In this document: positions 14,815 to 22,507 of the stretch, piece by piece
Position numbering within the stretch: position 1 is the first letter of the stretch
Layout: every line of letters begins with the position of its first letter
DNA from: Deltaproteobacteria bacterium
Lineage (GTDB): Bacteria > Desulfobacterota > Desulfobaccia > Desulfobaccales > Desulfobaccaceae
Assembly: GCA_016874895.1 (NCBI GenBank)
Contig: VGSX01000024.1
Location: forward strand, 1 to 22,642
Reading direction: 5' to 3'
Length of the DNA: 22,642 nt
Program-made: the position numbers and the translations under genes
The notes under the pieces: generated by a model
Seen by the model: only the letters and a program-made list of their open reading frames with translations
Databases searched by the model: none
Told to the model about the DNA's origin: nothing

Positions 14815-15654
14815 TTAAGGTTGTGACGAGTAAGCCGTTACCCGTGGAGAATTCCTCCGGGCCGCTTCCTCCTGCTGTTGGGCGCGATATTCCTTGACTA
14901 CCGCCAGGGTGGTTTGCAGGGCGGTTTCTTCCCTGAGTTCCAGGACCCACCAGTCGCACAGGGGCAGACGGCTCAGAAGGTCCAGTCGGGGGAGGATGTC
15001 CTTTAGGCGCCGGGGCGGGAGGTGACCGTTGCTGTTTTCGATATCATAGACGTGGGCGTTGAGAATGCGTTCGGGGTGAGGCAGGATAAAATCTTCCACC
15101 GTGAACTGCTGGCTGGCCACGGAGGGACAGACCTGGGCATGGCCGATGTCCAGGGTCGCAAAGGCCCCGGATTTGCGCAGCAGTTTTTCATAGAGTTCCG
15201 GCCGGCTGGTCCACCCCCAGGCCAGATTCTCCAGGCAGAGGCGGAGCCAGAATTTTCCGGCAAAATGCACCAGGTCCCGGAGTTTGACCAGGGTGTGGTC
15301 CCAGGAAAGGTCCAGGGTGGAATCCCGGCCCAGGCCGATGTGAATGGTAAGGTGCTGCCCCCGAAGTTGCGCTACCAGTCGGCAGACAGACTGGAAGGTG
15401 CGCAAGGCCGCGGCCGCCTGCCCCGGGTCTTCGTCACCCAGGTCGGTTTGGGCGAAGGCGCAGTGAAAACGGACCTCCAGGGGGAGGAGGCTCTGGATGG
15501 CGCGGCTCAGCTCGGCCGCCCCAGCCGGATTCTGAGGCAGGGTATCGCTGTTAAAGGTCCAGTCTACGCCGTCAAAACCGTAATCCAGGGCAAAGGCGCG
15601 CATCTGGCCGACGTCCTCGAGAAAATTGCAGCAGGCCAGCTTGGGGTGGTTCAC
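14815..15654 (-). CDS. Xylose isomerase-like TIM-barrel protein
   Basis: A 279-residue protein of the AP endonuclease 2/xylose isomerase-like superfamily. Strand-end residues that may bind metal are visible in order: His64 (RFHCAF), His105 (LTIHIGLG), Glu142 (LCLENLAWGW), Asp169 and His172 (ATLDIGHA), His201 (NAHVYDIENSNGH) and Glu239 (WVLELREE). Such proteins are sugar isomerases/epimerases or nucleases, and the reaction here is unknown. The GTG start lies inside the stop of the DUF1858 gene (GTGA), so it is translationally coupled and the last gene of the selenium/sulfur cluster. The C-terminal 25 residues are charged and probably disordered. Confidence 0.82.
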   Translation of the reverse strand: MNHPKLACCNFLEDVGQMRAFALDYGFDGVDWTFNSDTLPQNPAGAAELSRAIQSLLPLEVRFHCAFAQTDLGDEDPGQAAAALRTFQSVCRLVAQLRGQHLTIHIGLGRDSTLDLSWDHTLVKLRDLVHFAGKFWLRLCLENLAWGWTSRPELYEKLLRKSGAFATLDIGHAQVCPSVASQQFTVEDFILPHPERILNAHVYDIENSNGHLPPRRLKDILPRLDLLSRLPLCDWWVLELREETALQTTLAVVKEYRAQQQEEAARRNSPRVTAYSSQP

Positions 15655-15908
15655 GGCAGTTTGTCCTGGGGCGAGTCCAGCTGCCGGGCCAGGGAATTGA
15701 GGTCGGCCATGAGTTTATGCAAATCCAGATTATATTTTTGAGCTGCCTCTGCCAGGGTGTCAAAGAGGGCGTGGCAGCGGAGGCAGGTCCCGGCCTGAGG
15801 CTCATACGCCATAAAGATGGTTTCGCTGGCCCGCCACTGGGACATGACTTCCACGAGGGTCATCTCGGGGGTTACCGGCCCTTCTGAATTGTTATCTGAT
15901 AAACCCAT
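15651..15908 (-). CDS. DUF1858-domain protein
   Basis: An 85-residue protein that is almost entirely one DUF1858 domain: MTLVEVMSQWRASETIFMAY, then a CxxC pair (Cys42, Cys45 in TCLRCHA), then TLAEAAQKYNLDLHKLMADLN. DUF1858 domains occur alone or fused to hemerythrin-like and redox proteins and often carry such a CxxC, suggesting a small redox or metal-binding module. ATG 15908 is chosen because the longer frame upstream overlaps the kinase gene in a proline/arginine-rich shadow. It overlaps the kinase 3' end by 17 bases and the TIM-barrel start by 4. Confidence 0.82.
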   Translation of the reverse strand: MGLSDNNSEGPVTPEMTLVEVMSQWRASETIFMAYEPQAGTCLRCHALFDTLAEAAQKYNLDLHKLMADLNSLARQLDSPQDKLP

Positions 15909-16776
15909 GGGAATTTCCGTTCTGCTCCAGGGCTTCCTGAAGCGCCTGGGGTATATAGTGAATGATGTCCGCCACCTGGGTGGCCGGGGTGGGATCGGCG
16001 TAGAACCCGGCCAGCCGGTTGGTCCTGGCCGCAATCAGGGCTGCTCTGGGAATGGCAAAACCTGCCTCCATGAGAGCGGCCACAATACCCGTAATGGTGT
16101 CGCCGGTGCCGCCGATGGGCTCCAGGGTATCGATGTCGGGCTCCGTTACTGCCGCCAGAATGCCCTCCCTGGCCGCGACATAATCCACCCGGCCTTTGAC
16201 CAGGAGATACTTGGCGGCATTATCATAAGTATAAGCACGTTTTATCAGATCAGGGGCCTGATTGTCATCATGCAAAATAAACCCCCGGGTATAAAAAGGA
16301 TGGGGGGCTTCTTCATCCGCCAGGAAGGCCAGTTCCCCGATGTCCGGGGTGAACAGATCGTACTGGGTAGCCTGGCCGCTCATTTTCGCCACATACATGA
16401 ACCCGGCATCGGCAATCAGAAGGGGGCGCGGCACCATGTCTTCAATGGCGAACATTACCCGGTTGTGCCAGTCCACGTCCGGCAGTAGGTAATGAAAACA
16501 CAGGGTGGTAAAACGGGTCTGGCTCAAATGCTTGCTAAGATATTCGTAGAGCTTTTTACTGCCGTCCCCCACTCCGATGTCGCCGATGAGAAAAGCCTGC
16601 GGATCGGGTTGCCCCAGGGTCTGGGCGGTCTTCAGGGCTGCGGCCAGGAGGGCCGGCGTGCCCCGGTTCACCGGGCACCCCTGGCCGTTGACCGTCAGGT
16701 GTTCCCCTGTCAGGGCGGCCGGCCCCATGACCAGGGGAAAGTCCGGCTTCGGCACGGTACCGATTATGGCAAGCAC
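15892..16776 (-). CDS. Ribokinase-fold kinase / NAD(P)HX dehydratase-like protein
   Basis: A 294-residue protein of the ribokinase-like superfamily. The C-terminal anion-hole/catalytic motif PIGGTGDTITG is intact (the aspartate is the usual base), and DLFTPDIGELAFL resembles the TPHPGE region of ADP-dependent NAD(P)HX dehydratase (YjeF C-terminal domain). The start VLAIIGTVPKPDFPLVMGP is unlike standard sugar kinases. It begins with GTG at 16776, overlapping the DUF3343 gene by 13 bases, with GAGGAG upstream inside that gene; a longer frame to 16821 is rejected as overlap. Its fixed place between DUF3343 and DUF1858 suggests phosphorylation or repair of a small molecule in selenium/sulfur metabolism, which is an inference only. 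Confidence 0.75.
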   Translation of the reverse strand: MLAIIGTVPKPDFPLVMGPAALTGEHLTVNGQGCPVNRGTPALLAAALKTAQTLGQPDPQAFLIGDIGVGDGSKKLYEYLSKHLSQTRFTTLCFHYLLPDVDWHNRVMFAIEDMVPRPLLIADAGFMYVAKMSGQATQYDLFTPDIGELAFLADEEAPHPFYTRGFILHDDNQAPDLIKRAYTYDNAAKYLLVKGRVDYVAAREGILAAVTEPDIDTLEPIGGTGDTITGIVAALMEAGFAIPRAALIAARTNRLAGFYADPTPATQVADIIHYIPQALQEALEQNGNSHGFIR

Positions 16777-17321
16777 CGGCGCTGCATCTCCTCGAAGGCC
16801 AGCTGCAGGGCGTAGCCGCACAGGGTATGGCCGATATCCCGGGGCAAGGGCGCTGACTCCAAGGTCTGCCCCACCATTTCCTGGGCCAGATAGGGCACGT
16901 CAGGACATCCACCCCCCGAGACATTGACGATGCACCGGCTGGCTTTGTCCACCGTGAGCTTCATGTTGGCGGCCCGGACCATGAGATAGGCGCCGAAGTC
17001 CTTGACGTGAAACAGATCCACCGGTTTCAGCAGAGGACAGTTCACCGGTACCACCTGCAAGGGCGATAATCTGGCCTCCTCCAGGGCGCGCCGGACCCGT
17101 AATTTTTCCACCAGGGGAAATTCAATGACCAGGTCACAGCCGGTCTGGATTTCCTGGGGTGGACCCATTACCCGGATGGGCCAGCCGGCTTCCTGCAAGA
17201 CTTTTTCCGCTCGGATGACCTCACTGGTATTGTCAAACACCAGGATGCCGGCCCCCAGACCGGAACTCTCCGGCAGGTCCGGGGTGGCCGGTTTTTTGCG
17301 AAACAGGTTAAAAAATCCCAC
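16764..17321 (-). CDS. DUF3343 protein with cysteine-containing C-terminal extension
   Basis: A 185-residue protein. Residues about 23-93 form a DUF3343 domain (GILVFDNTSEVIRAEKVLQE through SPLQVVPV), a small fold proposed as a sulfur/selenium carrier and often found with YedE and TusA-like genes. DUF3343 proteins are usually 80-100 residues; here about 90 more follow, including NVSGGGCPDVPYLA and HTLCGYALQLAFEEM. Cysteines lie at 62, 95, 130, 139, 168 and 183. The start is GTG (MGFFNLF) two bases after the tusA-like stop, with AAGGG upstream. The C-terminal region matches nothing I recognise and may be a second functional domain. Confidence 0.82.
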   Translation of the reverse strand: MGFFNLFRKKPATPDLPESSGLGAGILVFDNTSEVIRAEKVLQEAGWPIRVMGPPQEIQTGCDLVIEFPLVEKLRVRRALEEARLSPLQVVPVNCPLLKPVDLFHVKDFGAYLMVRAANMKLTVDKASRCIVNVSGGGCPDVPYLAQEMVGQTLESAPLPRDIGHTLCGYALQLAFEEMQRRCLP

Positions 17322-17323
17322 AG

Positions 17324-17542
17324 TTATCCCTTAGTTAAGGTAATCCGATATTCCCCGCCCTGCTCCTGCACTCCGGCTTCCTGCCATCCCTGGCTGGCTG
17401 CGGCGCGCAGGACATTCTCCTTGGAGGTGTCGGTGTCCACCAGGACGGTGAGCTGCCCTTGATTCGATTTTTGCAGGGCCTCCAGGGTCAGTAGCACCGG
17501 CTGGGGGCAGGAGAGGCCCCGGGCATCAACGGTTTGACTCAT
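17324..17542 (-). CDS. TusA/SirA-like sulfur (selenium) carrier protein
   Basis: A 72-residue TusA-fold protein with the hallmark CPxP motif in DARGLSCPQPVLLTLEAL; the first cysteine carries a persulfide, or a perselenide in selenium-linked relatives such as YedF. The rest (TVLVDTDTSKENVLRAAASQGW) fits the family. AAGGAG lies eight bases upstream of the ATG. It is followed two bases later by the DUF3343 gene, giving a carrier pair. In YedF a TusA-like domain is fused to a second domain; here the second carrier is encoded separately. Use of selenium rather than sulfur is inferred from selD and yedE next door. Confidence 0.9.
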   Translation of the reverse strand: MSQTVDARGLSCPQPVLLTLEALQKSNQGQLTVLVDTDTSKENVLRAAASQGWQEAGVQEQGGEYRITLTKG

Positions 17543-17566
17543 AGTTCCAACTCCTTAAAAAGATAT

Positions 17567-17580
17567 TGGTCAGTGGTCAG
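17567..17580 (-). repeat. TGACCAC-type heptamer repeat, inverted, two copies
   Basis: TGGTCAG twice in tandem, the reverse complement of the same heptamer family as at 4174-4194. It lies just upstream of the tusA-like ribosome-binding site. Confidence 0.75.
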
Positions 17581-17627
17581 TTAGTTAGGAAATACGGTTT
17601 CCGGTTGTTCATAGGGATTGGTTACAG

Positions 17628-17648
17628 GGGTGGGTCTCAGACCCGCCC
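17628..17648 (-). terminator. Hairpin downstream of yedE
   Basis: GGGTGGGTC (17628-17636) pairs with GACCCGCCC (17640-17648), including one T-G pair, around a three-base loop. It starts 12 bases past the yedE stop. There is no T run, so it may attenuate or process the transcript between yedE and the tusA-like gene rather than end it. Confidence 0.4.
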
Positions 17649-17659
17649 AGAGCTAAGGG

Positions 17660-18751
17660 CTAGATTTTCTGCCGCATGGTAAAACCGATTCCCAGGCAAA
17701 CGATAAGACCGATGAACACCGCCACGATGCCGTATTCGCCGACGCCCTTGGGAGAGCTGGCCATCAGGAAATTGTGGGAGAAAGCGGCCCCCACAATCAT
17801 GCCCAGGGCAAAGATGGCGGCGTCGCCGTCACCCTCCCCGGCCATGAAGAGCTGGCGGCCGGGGCACCCTCCGGCCAGGGCAAAGGCCAGGCCGGCCAGC
17901 ACCATGCCGCCGAAGTTCCATAGTTGCATGGTGTGGGCCACCGGCTGGTTTTCGAATCCCGGCTTGAACTGGGATAGCACCAGGTTGGTTACGAAGGCCG
18001 TCACCAACAGGGCGATGAGGCCCGAGAGCAGATGAATCTGGCGGAACAGCAAAAGATCCCGGAACGCCCCCATGGTGCAGAACCGGCTGCGCTGGCAGAT
18101 GATCCCGATGAACAATCCGAGGACCAGCGAAATCAGGAGTGGGGCGTGCTGGGAACCCGGCCCCTTAACACTATAGAACAGGATGGTGTTAAGCTCCTTG
18201 TCCGGGATCTGGGGAAAGAGCAACATTAGAATAAGGAAGCCCAGCATGACCAGGGGCAGGAGCCAGCCCACGGCGGCGTAGGTCGTCTGACTGCGGCCCA
18301 GATTGTAGCCGTTCTTCAAAAAGAGGACGCCGATCCCTATGCCCGCCACGAGCCCCAGAAGCCCGAAAATGGCGTTGCCATCCCCGGCCGCCAGCCGGAA
18401 CAAGGCCCGCCAGGGGCAGCCCAGGAAGACCAGGGCCCCCACCATGGCGAAAAACCCCAGGATAAAGCGGACGATGGGAGCGGAGCCGGCCCGGGCCCGG
18501 AACTCTTTAAAAATATAAGCGGAAATTAATGCTCCTACAACAAACCCGATTATTTCCGGCCGGATATACTGCACCACCGCGGCCCGGTGCAAGCCCACGC
18601 CCCCGGCAATGTCCCGTTCAAAACAGGCCACGCAGATGCCCATGTTGCCGGGATTGCCCAGTTTCTGCAACACCGGCGCCAGAACGCCGAGAATGGCCCC
18701 CACCGCGATGATGCCGGTGCGGGTGGCAGAAATATTTCCCCAGGCTGCCAT
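17660..18751 (-). CDS. yedE: YedE-family putative selenium (or sulfur) transporter
   Basis: A 363-residue integral membrane protein of the YeeE/YedE family with roughly ten hydrophobic segments. Conserved cysteines occur in characteristic settings: GICVACFERD (Cys40, Cys43), FLGCPWRALFRL (Cys112), QRSRFCTMGAFRD (Cys225) and GGCPGRQLF (Cys296). The GCPWR and GGCPGRQ pair is typical of the selenium-linked subgroup found next to selD. YeeE itself imports thiosulfate; the YedE substrate is thought to be a selenium compound but is not proven. The ATG at 18751 with a G-rich ribosome-binding site is preferred over an earlier ATG at 18814 that lacks one. It lies 79 bases after selD, same strand. Confidence 0.9.
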   Translation of the reverse strand: MAAWGNISATRTGIIAVGAILGVLAPVLQKLGNPGNMGICVACFERDIAGGVGLHRAAVVQYIRPEIIGFVVGALISAYIFKEFRARAGSAPIVRFILGFFAMVGALVFLGCPWRALFRLAAGDGNAIFGLLGLVAGIGIGVLFLKNGYNLGRSQTTYAAVGWLLPLVMLGFLILMLLFPQIPDKELNTILFYSVKGPGSQHAPLLISLVLGLFIGIICQRSRFCTMGAFRDLLLFRQIHLLSGLIALLVTAFVTNLVLSQFKPGFENQPVAHTMQLWNFGGMVLAGLAFALAGGCPGRQLFMAGEGDGDAAIFALGMIVGAAFSHNFLMASSPKGVGEYGIVAVFIGLIVCLGIGFTMRQKI

Positions 18752-18830
18752 GTATCCCCCCTGTTTGGAAAGTTCAAGGTTCAGAAGAATAATGGTTGGC
18801 AAAGCAACCGCCAACCCTTGATTATCACGT

Positions 18831-19883
18831 TTAGGCTTCCACCCGGATGATGCCTTTTCCCGGTGCCGTTATCTCTCCCACTAGTGCTGCGGCGGGGCAG
18901 CCTTCTTCTTGAAAGCGGGTCACGATGCCCTGAGCCGCCTGCGGAGCCGCGGCCAGCAGCAAACCGCCGTTGGTTTGGGCGTCGCTCAATAGATCTAAGA
19001 TGAGCGGATCAATTCCCGGGGCTGTCTGCAGGTGTCGTTCGCAAAAACGGCGGTTGGCAAAGCTGCCCGCGGGAATGAGCCCCATGAGGGCGAATTCCCG
19101 GGCCGCGGCCAGAATCGGTATCCGGGAGGCGAAGAGGGTCATGGTTACCTGGGAGCCCCGGGCCATCTCCAGGGCATGGCCGAAAAAGCCGAAACCGGTG
19201 ATGTCCGTGGCCGCGTGGATGTGGCCGGCGATCAGGATGTCCTCGGGTATCCGGTTCAAGGTCCGCATGACCTCCGCCATTCCAGCCTCCATCTCCGGGG
19301 TGGCCAGCCGCCCCTTGCTGGCGGTGGCCAGGATGCCGGTACCCAGAGGTTTGGTGAGGATCAAGGCGTCCCCCATTCGGGCGCCGGAATTGGCCAGCAC
19401 CCGGTCCGGGTGGACGATCCCGGTGACGGACAGGCCGTACTTTAACTCTGGGTCCTCGACGCTGTGGCCGCCCACGAGCAAGGCGCCGGCCTCATGGATT
19501 TTGTCCATACCCCCGGTCAGGATGGCCTGGAGAGTTTCCTTGGCTACCATTTTCAAGGAAACGCACAGGATATTCATGGCGGTCAGGGGTTTCCCCCCCA
19601 TGGCGTACACGTCGCTCAAGGCATTGGCCGCGGCAATCTGCCCGAACAGATAAGGGTCGTTGACGATGGGGGTGAAAAAGTCCACGGTCTGAATCAGGGC
19701 GATCTCCGGGGTCAGCCGGTATACCCCGGCATCGTCGGCAGTTTCCAGGCCCACCAGGAGATCGGGGTGCTGCTGCCGGGGCAGGGCTGCCAAAATTTCC
19801 TCCAATTCGCCGGGAGGAATCTTGGCAGCTCAACCCGCGGCCCGCACCTGCTCCATTAATGGTTTGTAGAGTGCATCAGTCAT
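18831..19883 (-). CDS. selD: Selenide, water dikinase SelD, a selenoprotein (Sec18)
   Basis: Makes selenophosphate from selenide and ATP, the selenium donor for Sec-tRNA and selenouridine. The full gene starts at ATG 19883 and has 350 residues when the in-frame TGA at 19830-19832 is read as selenocysteine: the N-terminus is MTDALYKPLMEQVRAAG-Sec, then AAKIPPGELEEIL. This is the conserved catalytic position (Sec/Cys17 in the E. coli numbering), followed by the conserved Lys21 in AAKI. Downstream are ETADDAGVYRL, TVDFFTPIVNDPYLFG, GGHSVEDPELKYGLSVTG and TDITGFGFFGHALEMA, all typical of SelD. A frame beginning after the TGA (19805) would lack the active site and is wrong. The SECIS hairpin directly after the TGA supports this. 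The organism must therefore have selA, selB and selC elsewhere. Confidence 0.95.
19786..19829 (-). promoter_or_regulatory. Bacterial SECIS element in selD
   Basis: Begins with the first base after the UGA. GCTGCCAAGATTCCTCC (19813-19829) pairs with GGAGGAAATTTTGGCAGC (19786-19803): 17 base pairs with one G-U and one bulged A, capped by the 9-base loop CGGCGAATT. The apical loop begins 18 bases after the UGA and has a G near its start, within the known limits for bacterial SECIS elements bound by SelB. Confidence 0.88.
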
Positions 19884-20303
19884 AATAAACTTGAACAACA
19901 TCCCCCATACCCTTATGCGGGGCGCTTCAGTTCAGCAATTTTCACTTTCGGCTTCGGGAAAAATTACCGGCAAGGCAGAACGGCAGAAAAGGTTAAGGCG
20001 CTCCCGGCAGCCGCAGTGCGGCTGACTCAGGTGAAAGGGGCGGGGGACATCAACGGGCTCCTTAGGAATATGCATTATTGTCACTTAGGGATTATTTATT
20101 TGTCAAATAGAAAAAATCAATAGAATTAGCGAAATATATAGAAAATAATAAACCAGTTGCCCTGACATGGCCCCAGATTGGAAAAAAATCTGATGGTCTG
20201 CATTTCCCTTGCCAAGGGACCACATTTAAGGTAATGCATGAATTAAATAAAAGGGTGGGCATCCATAAGCTAACAAGAACAATTATGGTTTGTTAGGTTA
20301 TCA

Positions 20304-20330
20304 CGTGCCCGGGTTGAACCTGGAGACGAG
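20304..20330. repeat. REP-like palindrome, copy D (degenerate)
   Basis: GTGCCCGGGTTGAACCTGG followed by AGACGAG, a diverged copy of the GTTCCC...GGGAACGAG palindrome located 80 bases before a better copy. Confidence 0.5.
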
Positions 20331-20384
20331 ATAAATCTGGCTGTCCACTGCCCAGGGCATCAAAGCACAGTATTGAGCAATAAT

Positions 20385-20412
20385 GCGTTCCCAAGTAGAA
20401 CCTGGGAACGAG
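20385..20412. repeat. REP-like palindrome, copy C
   Basis: GCGTTCCCAAGTAGAACCTG followed by GGAACGAG. GTTCCCA/TGGGAAC form the arms with a short loop. Similar palindromes are widespread intergenic repeats in many bacteria and are often linked to REP-associated transposases, none of which is seen here. Confidence 0.65.
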
Positions 20413-20465
20413 TCTTTCACATTAACGCTGCATGCATGATCCTAACTTTTTAAGAGGGCGCGACG

Positions 20466-21032
20466 ATGGTTGACACCGGAGTGGCCCACGGGCGGTTCCA
20501 GATTTTCCATAACGATCATTTGAAGTATCTCCGGGCTGCCAGGGCGCGCTGCCGTCACCTGGTGGTGGCCATTACAAACCCCGATCCCACGCTGACCAGA
20601 TTCGATGCCGCTGATCCGGGCCGCAGTTCTCCGGCGCGCAATCCCTTGAGCTATTACGAACGGTATCGTATAATCAATCAGGCGCTGCAAGAGCAGGGGT
20701 GGAGGTGCGCAGATTTCTCCGTCGTCCCCCTGCCCATTAATTTTCCTGATCTGTACCGATACTATGTGCCGCTGGCTGCCACCTTCTTTCTGACCATTTA
20801 CGACGACTGGGGGGAACGGAAATTGCAGATGTTTGAATCATTAGGGCTGACCACCGAGATTCTGTGGCGGCGGTCCCTGGCCGAAAAGGGTCTTACGAGC
20901 TCTGCAATCCGGCGTTTGCTGGTGGCCGGAGAGCCCTGGGAGCATCTGACGCCGCCGGGGGTGGCCGAAATGCTGCAATTTTTTAATATACCCCGACGCC
21001 TGCAGCAAATGGCCGGAACCGCTGCCCCATGA
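20466..21032 (+). CDS. Nucleotidylyltransferase, NMN/NaMN adenylyltransferase-like (NadM-type)
   Basis: A 188-residue protein of the HIGH nucleotidyltransferase superfamily. The N-terminal GRFQIFHNDHLKYL (9-22) is the NadM-type GRFQPxHxGH motif, with isoleucine in place of proline and aspartate in place of the usual glycine. The C-terminal TSSAIRRLL (144-152) corresponds to the IS-T/S-x-I-R nucleotide-binding motif. It would transfer AMP or CMP to a phosphorylated substrate; NAD synthesis is the best guess, but the altered first motif leaves room for another substrate. It ends in ATGA, overlapping the next gene by four bases. Confidence 0.75.
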   Translation: MVDTGVAHGRFQIFHNDHLKYLRAARARCRHLVVAITNPDPTLTRFDAADPGRSSPARNPLSYYERYRIINQALQEQGWRCADFSVVPLPINFPDLYRYYVPLAATFFLTIYDDWGERKLQMFESLGLTTEILWRRSLAEKGLTSSAIRRLLVAGEPWEHLTPPGVAEMLQFFNIPRRLQQMAGTAAP

Positions 21033-22483
21033 CCACGCTGCCCCGGATTACATCCTGGCAGGGTGATAACCCCGGGTCCTGCCATCCTTTTTTCTGTGGG
21101 CCGAAGCCGCAACGTCCGGTAATCTTTCCGGATCATCCGGAGGAGACCGTGGAGGTTGCCGTCATCGGGGCCGGACTCTCGGGACTGACCGCGGCTTATC
21201 ACCTGCGGGAGCGCCAGGTGGCGGTATTGGAGGCCGGAGACCGCCCCGGCGGAGTCTGTTTGGCGGGAAATTTCCACGGGATTCCCTTCCCGGCCGGGTC
21301 CGCCTACTTTTACTATCCCTGGGATGATGCCTGGAAAAGCTGGTATGCCTCCCTGGGTTTGGATCTGGATGGAGCGATAATTGCGCCGCCCACCAGCGCC
21401 TTGTGGCATCGGGGTGGCTGGCTGGCCGATTGTTTCAGTCCTAAGGCACTGCCGGACTGGCCGGTTTCAGACCGGGATCGGCTAGGCCTGCAAAAGCTCG
21501 TGGCCGACCTGGCCAGGTGGGAAGAAGACTGGGATGTCCTGGGGACCCGCCAGCTTCCCGAGCCTCAGCTGGATGACTGTTCCCTGGCCCAGTATGTGGA
21601 GCAGGAACGGGGGTTGAGCCCGGAGGTAACAGAAATTCTCGCTCCCTACTGTCGCTCGTGTCTGGGGGGGGGCCCGGAAACCATCTCCGCCTGGGCGGGT
21701 TTGTATTTTCTCATGGCGGAATGGTCCAGCGGCAGCCGGTTAGCGGCATTTCCAGAGGGTAATGCCCGTCTCACAACCGCCTTAGCCCAGGTCTTGCCCC
21801 GACCGGTGCGATTGCAGCAGGTGGTGACGGCCCTGCGCCGGACCGGGGATGGGGTGGAGGTCTTGCTTTGGGACAGGGGGGCCAAGGAATGGCGCTCCCT
21901 CAAGGCCGGGGTGGTGATCCTGGCCGCGGGAAAAGTCGCGGCCCGGAGATTATTGGGCGGCGATTGGGGCTGGCGGGAGGCTGATTGGGAACGCTTCCGC
22001 TACAGCAGTTATGTGGTGGCGGCCCTCAGGGGTCCCCTTTCCTTGAGAGCGCCGGGCTATGAAAATTGGGTGGTGGGAGAACCGGCTTTTTCAGATTTTA
22101 TCCTGACTCCCCGAAATGCCGCGGCCGGGGAAGACAAGGTACTGGTTCTCTATGCCCCCCAGGCCGTTCCCCAGGGCCAGGCGACCCTGTTAGGCCAGAC
22201 CCCGGAAGCCCAGGCCGAGACTTTGCTGGCGGCCCTGGAGCGGCATTTCCCCGGGACAAAACAGGAAATCAAGGAGATTCAGCTTTTCCGTTTCGGGCAC
22301 GCCCAGATTATGGCTACCCCGGGGTTTAACACCTGGCTGCGGCGGGAGTGCCGGACTGCTGACGGCCCCCTAATCCTGGCCCATTCCGACCTGGAGGGCC
22401 TGCCCTGTGTGGAAGCGGCTATTGTCCAGGGCCAGCGGGCCGCCCGGGAAGCCCTGGCCTGGTTGCAAGCTGCCAAAAGTTAA
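21029..22483 (+). CDS. FAD-dependent oxidoreductase (amine oxidase/protoporphyrinogen oxidase-like)
   Basis: A 484-residue flavoprotein. After a 40-residue lead comes the Rossmann FAD motif VAVIGAGLSGLTAAYHL (43-59) with the ribose-binding Glu68, then DRPGG (71-75), the pattern of the amine oxidase, phytoene desaturase and protoporphyrinogen oxidase superfamily. The C-terminal FRFGHAQIMATPGF and the last helix LEGLPCVEAAIVQGQRAAREAL form the second FAD contact region. The substrate is unknown. The segment SAYFYYPWDDAW is rich in aromatics near the expected substrate cavity. It is translationally coupled to the nucleotidyltransferase and followed 24 bases later by a creatininase-family gene. 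Confidence 0.82.
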   Translation: MTTLPRITSWQGDNPGSCHPFFCGPKPQRPVIFPDHPEETVEVAVIGAGLSGLTAAYHLRERQVAVLEAGDRPGGVCLAGNFHGIPFPAGSAYFYYPWDDAWKSWYASLGLDLDGAIIAPPTSALWHRGGWLADCFSPKALPDWPVSDRDRLGLQKLVADLARWEEDWDVLGTRQLPEPQLDDCSLAQYVEQERGLSPEVTEILAPYCRSCLGGGPETISAWAGLYFLMAEWSSGSRLAAFPEGNARLTTALAQVLPRPVRLQQVVTALRRTGDGVEVLLWDRGAKEWRSLKAGVVILAAGKVAARRLLGGDWGWREADWERFRYSSYVVAALRGPLSLRAPGYENWVVGEPAFSDFILTPRNAAAGEDKVLVLYAPQAVPQGQATLLGQTPEAQAETLLAALERHFPGTKQEIKEIQLFRFGHAQIMATPGFNTWLRRECRTADGPLILAHSDLEGLPCVEAAIVQGQRAAREALAWLQAAKS

Positions 22484-22507
22484 AGAAATGATCTGAGGTG
22501 AGGCGAA

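Larger units (their letters stand above)
19884..20465. other. Long intergenic region upstream of selD and the adenylyltransferase gene
   Basis: No credible gene of normal size in 580 bases. On the selD (minus) side there is a hairpin AGCCGC/GCGGCT (20009-20023) and a seven-codon frame (20027-20050, reading MSPAPFT) with AAGGAG at a proper distance, which could be a leader. A TTGACA (20101-20106 region, minus strand) has only a weak -10 partner. The right half contains two REP-like palindromes and short hairpins such as CCCTT/AAGGG near 20206. The middle (about 20060-20160) is AT-rich and probably holds divergent promoters. Confidence 0.5.

Noticed and set aside
18831..19805. SelD starting at the TTG at 19805 with 324 residues
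   Set aside because: It would lack the catalytic Sec and the glycine-rich N-terminus; the longer frame through UGA restores both.
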